A stretch of DNA of 64,000 nt from DIGJ01 sp041739345 (lineage in GTDB: Bacteria > Bacillota > Clostridia > Lachnospirales > Lachnospiraceae): positions 124,001 through 188,000 of the forward strand of contig JBGSNZ010000004.1 in assembly GCA_041739345.1 (NCBI GenBank), given 5' to 3'. Position 1 is the first letter of the stretch. Each line of letters begins with the position of its first letter. Positions 1 to 8,649 of this stretch are shown here, in pieces. The translations under genes and the position numbers were made by a program. The notes under the pieces are model-generated. The model was not told the DNA's origin and searched no databases. It saw only the letters and a program-made list of their open reading frames with translations.

Positions 1-511
1 GGTTGCCATGGAATAAGGTCTTAAATCCCACAATATAAAAATTTCGACCAAAGTAAAGAGCCGGTATTGTAAATAGTAGCTGAATTAGTGCAAAGTTACT
101 TGGATATTCCATCATCTGAAACATACTAGGAAGTGGCAATTCAAAAGGTAGCATATGCCCCATTGCAATATATAACAAGGGCACAGTACAGATAATTGCA
201 CCTAGTAAGCGCTTCTTTGCATCCTTTAGCGCTACTTCTTCCTCTGTTAGTTGATCCTTTTCACTACTACTGTTTTTTACCTTATTATCTATAGTCTTTT
301 GATTCTCTCGCATTCCAAAACCAGCTTTTTCCACCTTTTGCTTAATCTGCTCTGGTCCCACCTTTGTTTCATCATAGGATATGGTCATGCGATTTGTAGT
401 CAGATTCACATCGCTTCGCTCCACTCCCTCTAGTTTTCTTGTGACTCGTTCTACCGCGCAACTACACGCTGCACAAGTCATACCATCTATCATATAAACT
501 TCCTCTTTCAT
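1..511 (-). CDS. copA: Copper-translocating P-type ATPase, N-terminal part
   Basis: Partial gene: about 170 N-terminal residues are present and the rest lies beyond the left edge. The protein starts with a heavy-metal-associated domain whose metal site reads GMTCAACSC (the GMTCxxC copper motif plus one extra Cys), followed by a charged linker and the first one or two membrane helices (LLGAIICTVPLLYIAMG; FALIQLLFTIPALYFG). CopA-type pumps export Cu(I) across the cytoplasmic membrane using ATP. A TCCTCC sequence on the plus strand just upstream (516-521) gives a good ribosome site for this start. A CsoR-type operator lies about 35 bp upstream, which supports copper over other metals. The P-type DKTGT motif is outside the window. 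Confidence 0.9.
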   Translation of the reverse strand, partial: MKEEVYMIDGMTCAACSCAVERVTRKLEGVERSDVNLTTNRMTISYDETKVGPEQIKQKVEKAGFGMRENQKTIDNKVKNSSSEKDQLTEEEVALKDAKKRLLGAIICTVPLLYIAMGHMLPFELPLPSMFQMMEYPSNFALIQLLFTIPALYFGRNFYIVGFKTLFHGN

Positions 512-545
512 CGTATCCTCCTATCTATGTACCTACACTAACAGC

Positions 546-562
546 ATACCCCCTATGGGTAT
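546..562. promoter_or_regulatory. CsoR-type copper operator in front of copA
   Basis: ATACCC and GGGTAT half-sites flank a 5-nt centre, the pattern of CsoR operators (TACCC...GGGTA) in Gram-positive bacteria. It sits between the copA start codon and a candidate promoter read on the minus strand (TTGACA at 592-597, TAATCT at 569-574, 17-nt spacer), so it covers the expected transcription start. Repressor binding would block copA until Cu(I) is present. CsoR itself is not in the window. Confidence 0.72.
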
Positions 563-605
563 ATTTCTAGATTACACGAAATTATTTAATCTGTCAAGTA
601 GACAT

Positions 606-646
606 AAAAAAATACCCCAACCGGAAATTTACATTTCCACTTGGGG
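606..646 (-). terminator. Rho-independent terminator after murA
   Basis: On the minus strand CCCCAAGTGGAAATG pairs with its partner ending TTGGGG, and a run of seven T follows. It lies just past the murA stop and isolates murA from copA. Confidence 0.85.
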
Positions 647-669
647 CATTGATATCAGTCTATTTCAAT

Positions 670-1968
670 TCAACCTACTTTTAATTTAAATTTCTGAATC
701 GCTTTTTCATCCTCAACGTCAACTTTTTCCATATCAGCGCCAAGCTCTTTCATCTTCTTTTCAAAGGTTTCATAGCCTCGTTCAATATATTCAATCTGAT
801 CAATAAAGGTAAATCCTTTTGCCACTAAACCTGCAATAACAAGCGCTGCTCCAGCACGAAGATCGGGTGCACTTACAATTGCTCCAGTCAATTCTGGAAC
901 TCCTGCAATAATCGCCGAGTTTCCTTCCACTGTAATAGAAGTTCCCATTCGATTCAATTCATCGACATATTTAAAGCGATTTTCAAATATACTTTCTGTA
1001 ACAATACTAGTGCCTTTTGATAAAGCCAAAAGTGTTGCGATTTGTGGTTGCATATCGGTAGGAAATCCAGGATATGGAAGTGTCTTTACATGTGTACTAC
1101 CTAATCTTTTTCCGGAAGACACACGAATAGAATCGTCAAATTCTTCTACCCTAGCCCCAATTTCAACTAATTTAGCAGAAATTGCTTCTAAGTGCTTTGG
1201 TATTACATTTTTAATTAAAACATCACCGCGAGTTGCTGCGGCAGCAAGCATAAAAGTTCCTGCTTCAATCTGATCCGGCACAATAGAATATTCGCTTGCA
1301 TGAAGCTTCTCTGCTCCTTTGATACGAATGACATCCGTTCCAGCACCTTTGATATTGGCTCCCATGCTATTTAGGAAATTCGCAACATCAACAATATGTG
1401 GTTCTTTTGCCGCGTTTTCAATAATTGTTTTTCCTTCTGCCATGCAAGAAGCGAGCATAATATTTATGGTAGCACCAACACTAACCATATCCAGGTAGAT
1501 ATGGCTTCCCTTTAATCGGTCTGCCTTGGCGTCTATCATTCCTTGCTCAATCTTTACCGTTGCACCAAGGGCCTTAAATCCTTTAATGTGCTGATCAATT
1601 GGCCTACTTCCAATATTACAACCACCCGGCAGGGCCACTTGCGCTTTTTTATATTTTCCAAGAAGTGCTCCTAATAAATAATAGGAAGCTCGGATTTTTC
1701 TTATATATTCATAATCAATATTAACCGCACCTATACTGCTTCCGTTGATTTTTACCGTATGCGCATCTACACGTTCTACTATCGCACCAATACCTTCAAT
1801 CGCTTGTAGTAACACATTTATATCTCTAACATCCGGTAAATTATCAATCGTAACTGTTTCATCTGTCATAATGGCTGCTGCCAAAATTCCCAGAGCCGCG
1901 TTTTTAGCTCCACCTATGGTGACACTGCCATCTAATGGCTTTCCACCCTTTATTATATATTGCTCCAT
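670..1968 (-). CDS. murA: UDP-N-acetylglucosamine 1-carboxyvinyltransferase (MurA)
   Basis: MurA catalyses the first committed step of peptidoglycan synthesis: transfer of enolpyruvate from PEP to UDP-GlcNAc in the cytosol. The 432 residues match the family length. The N-terminal GGAKNAAL motif holds the substrate-binding Lys22-Asn23, and PGGCNIGSRPID holds the catalytic Cys (residue 117), the residue alkylated by fosfomycin. GAGGTG lies a few bases before the ATG. The gene is monocistronic with its own terminator. Gram-positives often carry two paralogues (MurA1/MurZ) and the sequence alone does not tell which this is. A charged tail of about 20 residues extends past the usual end. Confidence 0.95.
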   Translation of the reverse strand: MEQYIIKGGKPLDGSVTIGGAKNAALGILAAAIMTDETVTIDNLPDVRDINVLLQAIEGIGAIVERVDAHTVKINGSSIGAVNIDYEYIRKIRASYYLLGALLGKYKKAQVALPGGCNIGSRPIDQHIKGFKALGATVKIEQGMIDAKADRLKGSHIYLDMVSVGATINIMLASCMAEGKTIIENAAKEPHIVDVANFLNSMGANIKGAGTDVIRIKGAEKLHASEYSIVPDQIEAGTFMLAAAATRGDVLIKNVIPKHLEAISAKLVEIGARVEEFDDSIRVSSGKRLGSTHVKTLPYPGFPTDMQPQIATLLALSKGTSIVTESIFENRFKYVDELNRMGTSITVEGNSAIIAGVPELTGAIVSAPDLRAGAALVIAGLVAKGFTFIDQIEYIERGYETFEKKMKELGADMEKVDVEDEKAIQKFKLKVG

Positions 1969-2150
1969 ATGACACCTCTATTTTTAAATATCTCTATACT
2001 ATTTGCAACGAATCGTAGCTATATTTTGTGTATCTACGTTAAATTTTTCTTGTGAATCTTTATAATTTACAAATTTAGTGCTTTATAACATTACGATTAT
2101 AGCACATTATTTTCATTTGTAAAACTAAATTTTAAGAAACTCTATTATAG

Positions 2151-2642
2151 CTATAGTTTTGTACTTATATTTTGCATTAATTCACCTACTTCAAGACCTT
2201 CCGCATCCACTGTAACATGAGCATATTTTTCATAAAGAGGACATCTTTCTTCATATAAATCATAAAAGGTCTGATTTTCTCTTAAAACCACACCTCGCTT
2301 ATGAGGATTTCCTACTCGATTCTTTAATTCCTCATAATCAAGCTTTAGATATACTACAATTGCGTTCTGAAAAAAATATTCCATCGCCTCTTTTCCATAT
2401 ATAGCACTTCCTCCAGTTGCTATAACGCAGTCCGTATCATCAATTGCTTGGTTCACCTCATTTTCGATTTCAATAAAGCGTTCCAGACCATCTTCTTCAA
2501 TTATTTCTCTTAAGAGTTTTTTCTCTCTTTTTTGTATTAGCAAGTCAGAGTCAATAAACTGATAGCCAAGTGCCTTTGCTAATATAACTCCAACTGTGCT
2601 TTTTCCTACCCCCGGCATTCCAATTAGAACAATATTTTTCAT
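2151..2642 (-). CDS. Shikimate kinase homologue (substrate uncertain)
   Basis: A 163-residue P-loop kinase of the shikimate kinase family. Walker A is GMPGVGKST (residues 8-16), the acidic DSD is at 31-33 and the late RCPLYE motif is intact. Two family signatures deviate: the FRxxE shikimate-binding motif reads FIEIE, so the Arg is Ile57, and the Gly-rich GGG reads GGS. Shikimate kinases phosphorylate the 3-OH of shikimate in the chorismate pathway, but the lost Arg normally binds the substrate carboxylate. The gene stands alone, with no other aro gene nearby. It may be a divergent AroK or a relative acting on another small molecule. The family assignment is firm, the substrate is not. Confidence 0.75.
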   Translation of the reverse strand: MKNIVLIGMPGVGKSTVGVILAKALGYQFIDSDLLIQKREKKLLREIIEEDGLERFIEIENEVNQAIDDTDCVIATGGSAIYGKEAMEYFFQNAIVVYLKLDYEELKNRVGNPHKRGVVLRENQTFYDLYEERCPLYEKYAHVTVDAEGLEVGELMQNISTKL

Positions 2643-2672
2643 ACATGCTCCTATCTGTCCGTAATATTTTAG

Positions 2673-4529
2673 TTATTTTTTTCGATTTTCAAAATAAACG
2701 AAGGAATCTATGGAATCCAAAATATCCTTAAAATTGTCTCTTGATGCCGCTTCTATATACTTCTTTAAAATTTCTATTTCCGCATCATTATGGTATCTTC
2801 CATAAAAAATATCAAATAGATTATGGCCTCTGACATAGGTTTTGATGAGTTCCATGTTGTCTTTTACATCTTGCTTTGAATTAATCCGTACCCCAAAATT
2901 TTTAATCATTCGTTTTGTACTTCCAAGTTTATATAGATAGTCTTTGAACTTTACGTAAAGAATATTATAAAAATCTTCTTCATTTTTTATCACACCAATC
3001 TTTGCCATTATTTTGGGATCCAGAAAATAATTTTCAAACGAATAATACTTGAGAATCAAAACATTTCTTGGCATTACTCTAGGTAGATTACCTACATCTT
3101 CCTTCGAACGCTGGTCATAATAACTGCAAAGTTGTTTTCTTAAGTGATTTGGATTTTTACCATCACTATCTCGAATCATCAAAAATTGGTCTTTTAAATA
3201 AAGCTGATTGATGTACTTTAAGTTTGCATATGTTTTAATATTGGTACAACTATTAGTTGCAATAATAGAAATACGAAGCGGTTTTCCATTATTGTCATAA
3301 ACCTCTGAATAATATTTTTCAAGCAAAAGTGGAAGCCGGCTACTATCTTGTTTTCCTTCCACAATAAATACAAAGTTTACATTCATTAAATCATTTGCTG
3401 TATATCCTAAATCATCTAAAATCTCATCGACATCGGTATCTTCTTTTACTGTCGTATAATAATCTTTATCCAGAACAACCTGCTTAATCTGCTTGGAAGA
3501 AAAATTAAATATTAAATTTGGAGAATGCGTGGAGAAAATCACCTGATTCTTTTTCGATAATCGGAACAATATCTCACTGGCAACCTTCTGAAGCTGAGGA
3601 TGCAGATAATTTTCAGGATCTTCCATAATAATTATACAGGGAAGTGTTCCTTCCTCATCAACATAGGCCTCAAGTAAAGAAAGTGCATAAATGCTCTTTA
3701 AGCCTTCGCTTAATGTCTGCATCGTTCCTTCAGTTTCACGATCCCTGTTAAATACCTTTGTTTCTACATTAAGCATATCTTCTGGATTAAATTTTATTTC
3801 ATAATAAATGTCTTTCATCGGACTTCCATTTGCATGAAAATACCGATTCAATTTTTCGGAAAAAGCATTGATATTAGAATGGAATAATTTGAATTCTAAT
3901 AGCCTCGTTGTTTCATATGCAGTAAGCTCCTCAGGGCTCTTTTTATTAATATATCCAATACAATTAAAGCATCGATTACATTTTTTCGCTGAATCAAACA
4001 TACATATATTATTTTTCAGATCATAAAAAATGGATTTATCATAAAACTGAAACACATCGTTTTGTATAGAATCTAGATTTCTATCTTTATCAATGTGATA
4101 TATCTTTGGCAAGATACTCTTAATATAGGGATTATTCTTTTTAATCCCATCATTGTATTTTATAACTCCTTCCGGATTCACAATACATTTAAATGTAATT
4201 TTTCCTTCTTTAAAAGAAGGCAGTTTGTTACAAAAATCTTTTACCCACAAATCGTACTTCTTATATTTGCTTACAACTCCTTGGCTGTGTAATAAAAGCA
4301 AATCTTCCTCGTCAAAATCCACTGTCATTTCTACTACTATGCTTTTTTCATCATCTTCATAGTTTACCTTTTTAACAATAAAATCACCGCAAACTAAGCG
4401 AATTGCATCAATAACAACCGTTTTACCGGTATTATTCTTTCCAACAAGTATAAGCGCATTTTCCACATCTTTAATTTCCAAATCTCGAATGGATTTAAAG
4501 TTTTTGATCTGCAAGTAACTGATTTTCAC
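2673..4529 (-). CDS. OLD-family ATPase with TOPRIM nuclease domain
   Basis: A 618-residue SMC/RecN-like ATPase fused to a TOPRIM domain, as in overcoming-lysogenization-defect (OLD) nucleases. Visible motifs: Walker A GKNNTGKT (30-37), a signature-like LSEGLKS (273-279), Walker B CIIIMEDPE (298-306), the STHSP switch (333-337), then TOPRIM VEGKQD (390-395) and RDSDG (453-457). OLD proteins are ATP-dependent nucleases linked to phage defence or DNA processing. A four-Cys cluster (C176, C184, C187, C190) interrupts the ATPase domain and looks like a small metal site. The start codon overlaps the stop of the upstream flavin reductase gene (ATGA), so the two are probably cotranscribed. No UvrD-like helicase (Gabija partner) or reverse transcriptase is adjacent. 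Confidence 0.85.
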   Translation of the reverse strand: MKISYLQIKNFKSIRDLEIKDVENALILVGKNNTGKTVVIDAIRLVCGDFIVKKVNYEDDEKSIVVEMTVDFDEEDLLLLHSQGVVSKYKKYDLWVKDFCNKLPSFKEGKITFKCIVNPEGVIKYNDGIKKNNPYIKSILPKIYHIDKDRNLDSIQNDVFQFYDKSIFYDLKNNICMFDSAKKCNRCFNCIGYINKKSPEELTAYETTRLLEFKLFHSNINAFSEKLNRYFHANGSPMKDIYYEIKFNPEDMLNVETKVFNRDRETEGTMQTLSEGLKSIYALSLLEAYVDEEGTLPCIIIMEDPENYLHPQLQKVASEILFRLSKKNQVIFSTHSPNLIFNFSSKQIKQVVLDKDYYTTVKEDTDVDEILDDLGYTANDLMNVNFVFIVEGKQDSSRLPLLLEKYYSEVYDNNGKPLRISIIATNSCTNIKTYANLKYINQLYLKDQFLMIRDSDGKNPNHLRKQLCSYYDQRSKEDVGNLPRVMPRNVLILKYYSFENYFLDPKIMAKIGVIKNEEDFYNILYVKFKDYLYKLGSTKRMIKNFGVRINSKQDVKDNMELIKTYVRGHNLFDIFYGRYHNDAEIEILKKYIEAASRDNFKDILDSIDSFVYFENRKK

Positions 4530-5131
4530 GCTCTGCTTCCTCCTCTTTTCCCTTTACGGCATTTCGTACTATCCTTTTTTATAGAATAGCCAAAGGTACC
4601 AAGTTTTTCTCCCAAATCAAAATATTCCCCATGAGAGTAAACAATCAAATCGGATTTATTTAAATTAAATCTTCCCTTATCATCCAAAAACTGACTATCA
4701 ATATGAACCCCTTCCACCATTCCCAAAAACATGTGGTGTGAACCAAGTTCTATTATTTGTTTTACCTTACATTCTATGTTAACTGGACACTCTTCGATAT
4801 AAGGTGCGTCCACTTTATCTCCATGAACCGCTGTTAAATGAAGCTCTTTAAATTTGTCTACATCCCTCCCAGAGCGTACACCACAAAAATCAACCGCTGA
4901 TGTCATTTTTTTGGTTGTAAGATTTATGACAAATTCACCACTGTTTTTTATGATATGATAAGAATAACGTTCTGGACGAACGGAAATATATACCATTGCC
5001 GGATTTGTGCAAATTGTTCCCGTCCATGCTACGGTTATTATGTTTGGAGTATTGTCTCCTTCCTGGCAACTTACCATAACTGCTGGTAATGGATAAAGCA
5101 TATTCCCAGGTTTCCAAAATTCTTTTTTCAT
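4526..5131 (-). CDS. Flavin reductase-like (flavoredoxin) protein
   Basis: About 201 residues with the FMN-binding split-barrel fold of flavoredoxins and flavin reductases: PLPAVMVSCQ, then NIITVAWTGTICTNP and VRPERYSYHII, which are typical of the flavin pocket. Such proteins bind FMN and move electrons to flavin or other acceptors in the cytosol. The start at 5131 is preferred over 5143 because GGGAGA sits at the right distance before it. The 3' end overlaps the OLD gene by 4 nt. Its electron donor and acceptor cannot be read from the sequence, and a link to the OLD nuclease is only positional. Confidence 0.85.
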   Translation of the reverse strand: MKKEFWKPGNMLYPLPAVMVSCQEGDNTPNIITVAWTGTICTNPAMVYISVRPERYSYHIIKNSGEFVINLTTKKMTSAVDFCGVRSGRDVDKFKELHLTAVHGDKVDAPYIEECPVNIECKVKQIIELGSHHMFLGMVEGVHIDSQFLDDKGRFNLNKSDLIVYSHGEYFDLGEKLGTFGYSIKKDSTKCRKGKRGGSRA

Positions 5132-5217
5132 AGTTTCTCCCATTGTTTGTTTTTAAGTTGATTGCGTTTTTTCCGATAGCATATTATAATAGCTATATTA
5201 AATGTGAGGTGACGCTT

Positions 5218-5559
5218 ATGCCAAAATATCTTGACATCCAAAATGTATCACAGGGCATGGAGGATAAGGTTAAACAAACACTAAAGTTTAAAACGGGCAA
5301 ATTTCTGTGGAAGGTTAAATTTAATACTCCCCTTGATCCAAGAACGGTAAATAACGTAAATCTTTATGTTACGAACACTGAAAACCAGCCTTTGATGACT
5401 TCAATCCACTATGATACACTAAATAATATACTAGAAATAGAGCCTTTAGAGGCATATGCGCAGCATGAATCCTATATTCTTAATATTACAACTGCTGTAA
5501 AATCAAAAGGTGGTAATAATCTAAAGACGCCAATCCGTATCCAATTTAAAATTGATTAA
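5218..5559 (+). CDS. Small Ig-like (SbsA/Big_5-type) domain protein
   Basis: A 113-residue protein that is almost entirely one bacterial Ig-like domain of the SbsA type: KFNTPLDPRTV near the start, LYVTNTENQ in the middle and an alternating strand pattern to the end. The start at 5218 is chosen because GAGGTGACGCTT precedes it; an upstream in-frame start at 5143 has no good ribosome site and would overlap the divergent flavin reductase. No signal peptide or anchor is visible in the short form. Its 3' end overlaps the convergent pyrophosphatase gene by 4 bp. Function unknown. Confidence 0.75.
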   Translation: MPKYLDIQNVSQGMEDKVKQTLKFKTGKFLWKVKFNTPLDPRTVNNVNLYVTNTENQPLMTSIHYDTLNNILEIEPLEAYAQHESYILNITTAVKSKGGNNLKTPIRIQFKID

Positions 5560-7217
5560 TTATTATCTTGTCTTAGAGCAAGCATGAGAGCTGGAATTAG
5601 TTGTTTCTTTCTTGATACAACTCTTTCTAGCTTGATTCCTTCCTGTGAATTATTCATGCCAAATGCATTTTCTATGAGGTCTTCTGACCCATCGCCATAA
5701 TATAAAAGCTGTGTTGCTTCTTCCAATATATTGGTTAGCATAAAGAACAGCATGGAAACCTTATGATGATCAAAGGCCTTTATCATATAATCATAAATTC
5801 TTTCTTTCATTTCCTCTAATTCATCGCCATCCATGGCATTTATTTGACCAACCCCAAATGAGACATCACCTGAAGTAAATACTTTATAGTCCTGGTGAAA
5901 GATTTCTTCTGCTGACTTATTTCTTAAATTACTTCCTGCGGCAAACATTTCCTTTGCATAGCGGTTTACATCAATTCCCGCAATAAAAGATAGTTCCTCT
6001 GATGCCATTATATCCGCTTGGGTACAGGTTGGTGAACGGTATACCAAAGTATCTGAAATAATTGCAGAGCATAATAAGCCTGCAATATCTTTTGGTATCT
6101 CAATCCCATTTTCCTGATACATCTGATAGATTATGGTTGCCGTACATCCAAGTGGTTGATTGCGGAAAAATACAGGGCTCATGGTCTGAATACCACCTAA
6201 ACGATGATGATCAATGATTTCTAATAAATCCGCCTCTTCAATTCCTTCTACTGACTGAGCTCGTTCATTATGATCAACTAATATAATCTGTTTTCTTTTT
6301 GCATCCAATAAGTTTCGGCGTGAAATCATTCCAACAAATTTACTATTATCATCTAAGATTGGAAAATCTCGAAACCTCATTTTAGCCATAATATCACGTA
6401 TTTCTTCGATACGGTCATCTTCATTAAATGATATTAAGTCTTCGCTCTTCATAAAAAAGCGAATTGGCATACTTTGATTGATTAAACGTGCAGCTGTAAA
6501 CGTATCAAACGGTGTTTTTATTATCGTACAGCCTTTACTTTCCGCAAGCTTTGTAATGGTATAAGAAACCATCGCTCCGTCACATACAATAATGCAGCCT
6601 GCAGCCATTTCAATTGCACAAAGTTGCGATTCATAGCGGTTTCCAAGGATTACGATATCTCCTTTTTCAATGTAACTTTCCATCAAATCAGGGTTAGCTG
6701 CTGCAATTAATACCTTTCCTTCGCTTATCAAGGAATTGCTATCGCCAACTATCATTTCCCCTTCCAAAGTTTCTATAATATTATTATATGGAGTTTGCGC
6801 TGTAGCGATAATTTTATTATCGTAGACATCCATGTAAGATTTGGCAATATCACTAATTGTAATCAAACCCTCTAGTCTTCGGTTAATACTAACAACTGGT
6901 AAGGTATTTGCCTTACTTGCCCGCATCAGTTCCCATGCCTTTTTCAAAGAGATATTACTTGGCGTACCCTCTATATGACGAAATTCTACATCTTTTACCT
7001 GTGTATGAACATTCGTAATTAATTCAGGTTCCTTCACTTCAAAATAATTTAGAACGAAAGCAGTTTCTTGATTAACTTCACCTGCTCTCATCGGTGCATA
7101 ATGATCACCAGTAAGTTTTTCTTTTAAGAATGCATATGCAATCGAGGAACTTATTGAATCCGTATCGGGATTTATATGTCCTACTACATACACCGCGTTT
7201 TTTCTCTCCGTTTTCAT
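5556..7217 (-). CDS. ppaC: Manganese-dependent inorganic pyrophosphatase with CBS and DRTGG domains
   Basis: Family II pyrophosphatase hydrolysing PPi to phosphate in the cytosol. The DHH catalytic module is split: GHINPDTDS (13-21) supplies the first metal ligands, then a regulatory insert with CBS1 (about 75-130), DRTGG (about 135-250) and CBS2 (about 255-305), then VDHNE (314-318) and DHH (336-338). The C-terminal DHHA2 domain carries SRKKQ, the PPi-binding loop. At 553 residues it matches regulated CBS-PPases, which are inhibited by AMP/ADP and activated by ATP or diadenosine polyphosphates in studied clostridial enzymes. GGAG precedes the ATG. Confidence 0.93.
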   Translation of the reverse strand: MKTERKNAVYVVGHINPDTDSISSSIAYAFLKEKLTGDHYAPMRAGEVNQETAFVLNYFEVKEPELITNVHTQVKDVEFRHIEGTPSNISLKKAWELMRASKANTLPVVSINRRLEGLITISDIAKSYMDVYDNKIIATAQTPYNNIIETLEGEMIVGDSNSLISEGKVLIAAANPDLMESYIEKGDIVILGNRYESQLCAIEMAAGCIIVCDGAMVSYTITKLAESKGCTIIKTPFDTFTAARLINQSMPIRFFMKSEDLISFNEDDRIEEIRDIMAKMRFRDFPILDDNSKFVGMISRRNLLDAKRKQIILVDHNERAQSVEGIEEADLLEIIDHHRLGGIQTMSPVFFRNQPLGCTATIIYQMYQENGIEIPKDIAGLLCSAIISDTLVYRSPTCTQADIMASEELSFIAGIDVNRYAKEMFAAGSNLRNKSAEEIFHQDYKVFTSGDVSFGVGQINAMDGDELEEMKERIYDYMIKAFDHHKVSMLFFMLTNILEEATQLLYYGDGSEDLIENAFGMNNSQEGIKLERVVSRKKQLIPALMLALRQDNN

Positions 7218-7238
7218 TCCAATCTCCTCACAAAATAT

Positions 7239-8579
7239 TTATACATAGAGTTCATATTTGATTAGCGACTTAAGCTTCCGGTTTCGATTCAGCAGCTCAG
7301 TCATTGCATCTTCCTCATCTACAAATCCAATTACAACATTGATTCGCATCCGCTTCATTATCTGACAAAGTGTTTGCAGAGAATCCAAAGAAAGCTCATG
7401 TGCTTCTTCTATCAAAAGGCATGATCCTTCCAGTTGTTCCTTTTTATCTTCTAGGTTTATGCTATTTACCTTCGCAGCTGTAATTCTAGCAATTCGTGGT
7501 GTTTTTAATACACCTTTTTCACATAATTCACGCATTAGTTTTTTTGTAACTTCCATGATTTTGTCTTCATTGTTACTAATCACCGAAAAATGTGGCATTT
7601 CTCTTGTTCGTATTGCTTCTTCTACAATGCTTTCTATCATCTGCTGTTTCTTACTTTTTTCGCCCGTTTGAAGCACCGTTTCCTCGTCTTGTCTTGTTTC
7701 ATTCATCTGCTGTATACATTCAGCTTCTATTGTTTTATCTACTTCGCAATTATCTTCTACCTGATCCTCAATTCCTTGCTCTTTTTCAGCTTTTTCTTCT
7801 TTGACTTGTTCTTCTTTGATTTGTTCTTCTTTTTCCCCTTGCTCTTCTACTCTCTCTACATTCTCAATTTCTTCAAAAAAGTCATCCATATCTTCTTGTT
7901 CTTTTTCATATCGTTCTCTGTCTTGACGATCTGCAAGCCTTGCAGCCATTCTCAGTTCTGCCGCAATATTTCTAGTTTCATCGATTGCCTTCGGAGAAGA
8001 AATATCAAGACCATCCACGTAATGAAGTTTAAGAAGCATTGCCTTTTCCACAATAATTCCTTCACCAAACCAAAGGATTATCTTTTTGCATTCTTCAATA
8101 CAATCTTCTTCCATACCTTCTTTATGATAAAGCTTGGCAAGTTCATATGCCCATTCCTCTAAATATTCATAAGACAGAATCTCTTTAATATATAAAATTA
8201 AATCCTGATGATTCGCACCTTTTGCCTTTTGAATATAAAAATTAAGAATATGGCAGTCTACACTTACACCATCTAATTTTTTATATTCTCCATAAAAATG
8301 CTCCGCTTCTTCTAATAAGCCACACTGAATGGAAATATATATCAAATGATAAAATACGTTTCTAGATTGTACTTTATCACAAATCAGCAAGTAGACTTCT
8401 CTTGCGTCTAAAAAACGCTTCGATTCAATATAGACTTGTCCTATTGTTCTTAAGTCCATTATGGATTTAACTTTTTCTATGTCAATTTGCTCAATTATTT
8501 CAATCGCTTTTTGATATTGCTTTTCTTCAAGTAGGTTTCTTGCCTGTGCGCATTTTATCATACTATCAAGCTTGCCCAT
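7239..8579 (-). CDS. TPR-like protein with a degenerate CbbX/SpoVK-type AAA+ domain
   Basis: Unrecognised 446-residue protein in three parts. Residues 1-215 are paired helices of TPR type. Residues 220-300 are a low-complexity Glu/Lys/Gln-rich linker. Residues 325-446 resemble a AAA+ module of the CbbX/SpoVK kind: PHFSVIS at the position of the Walker A strand, LLIEEAHEL (388-396) like Walker B, a sensor-1-like strand INVVIGF and an end like the NPGLRSRF segment. The P-loop is lost (SNNEDKI at 335-341) and the Arg-finger position is Leu, so it should not hydrolyse ATP. It lies 70 bp after the cNMP-like gene on the same strand, probably in one operon. The role may be scaffolding or partner recognition. 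Confidence 0.6.
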   Translation of the reverse strand: MGKLDSMIKCAQARNLLEEKQYQKAIEIIEQIDIEKVKSIMDLRTIGQVYIESKRFLDAREVYLLICDKVQSRNVFYHLIYISIQCGLLEEAEHFYGEYKKLDGVSVDCHILNFYIQKAKGANHQDLILYIKEILSYEYLEEWAYELAKLYHKEGMEEDCIEECKKIILWFGEGIIVEKAMLLKLHYVDGLDISSPKAIDETRNIAAELRMAARLADRQDRERYEKEQEDMDDFFEEIENVERVEEQGEKEEQIKEEQVKEEKAEKEQGIEDQVEDNCEVDKTIEAECIQQMNETRQDEETVLQTGEKSKKQQMIESIVEEAIRTREMPHFSVISNNEDKIMEVTKKLMRELCEKGVLKTPRIARITAAKVNSINLEDKKEQLEGSCLLIEEAHELSLDSLQTLCQIMKRMRINVVIGFVDEEDAMTELLNRNRKLKSLIKYELYV

Positions 8580-8649
8580 GGTTTATCCCCCTGTGTTTCA
8601 TCGTATCTTTCTCCTATAATAGTGGTTCATTGCTGTATTTTTAATCCCG

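Noticed and set aside
2673..4529. Complete phage-defence island around the OLD gene
   Set aside because: Neighbours are housekeeping or flavin genes; no helicase, integrase or other defence gene is seen.
7590..8162. 190-codon plus-strand frame rich in Phe and Ser
   Set aside because: Antisense to the Glu/Lys-rich linker of the TPR protein; GAA-rich codons read backwards give long TTC-rich frames.
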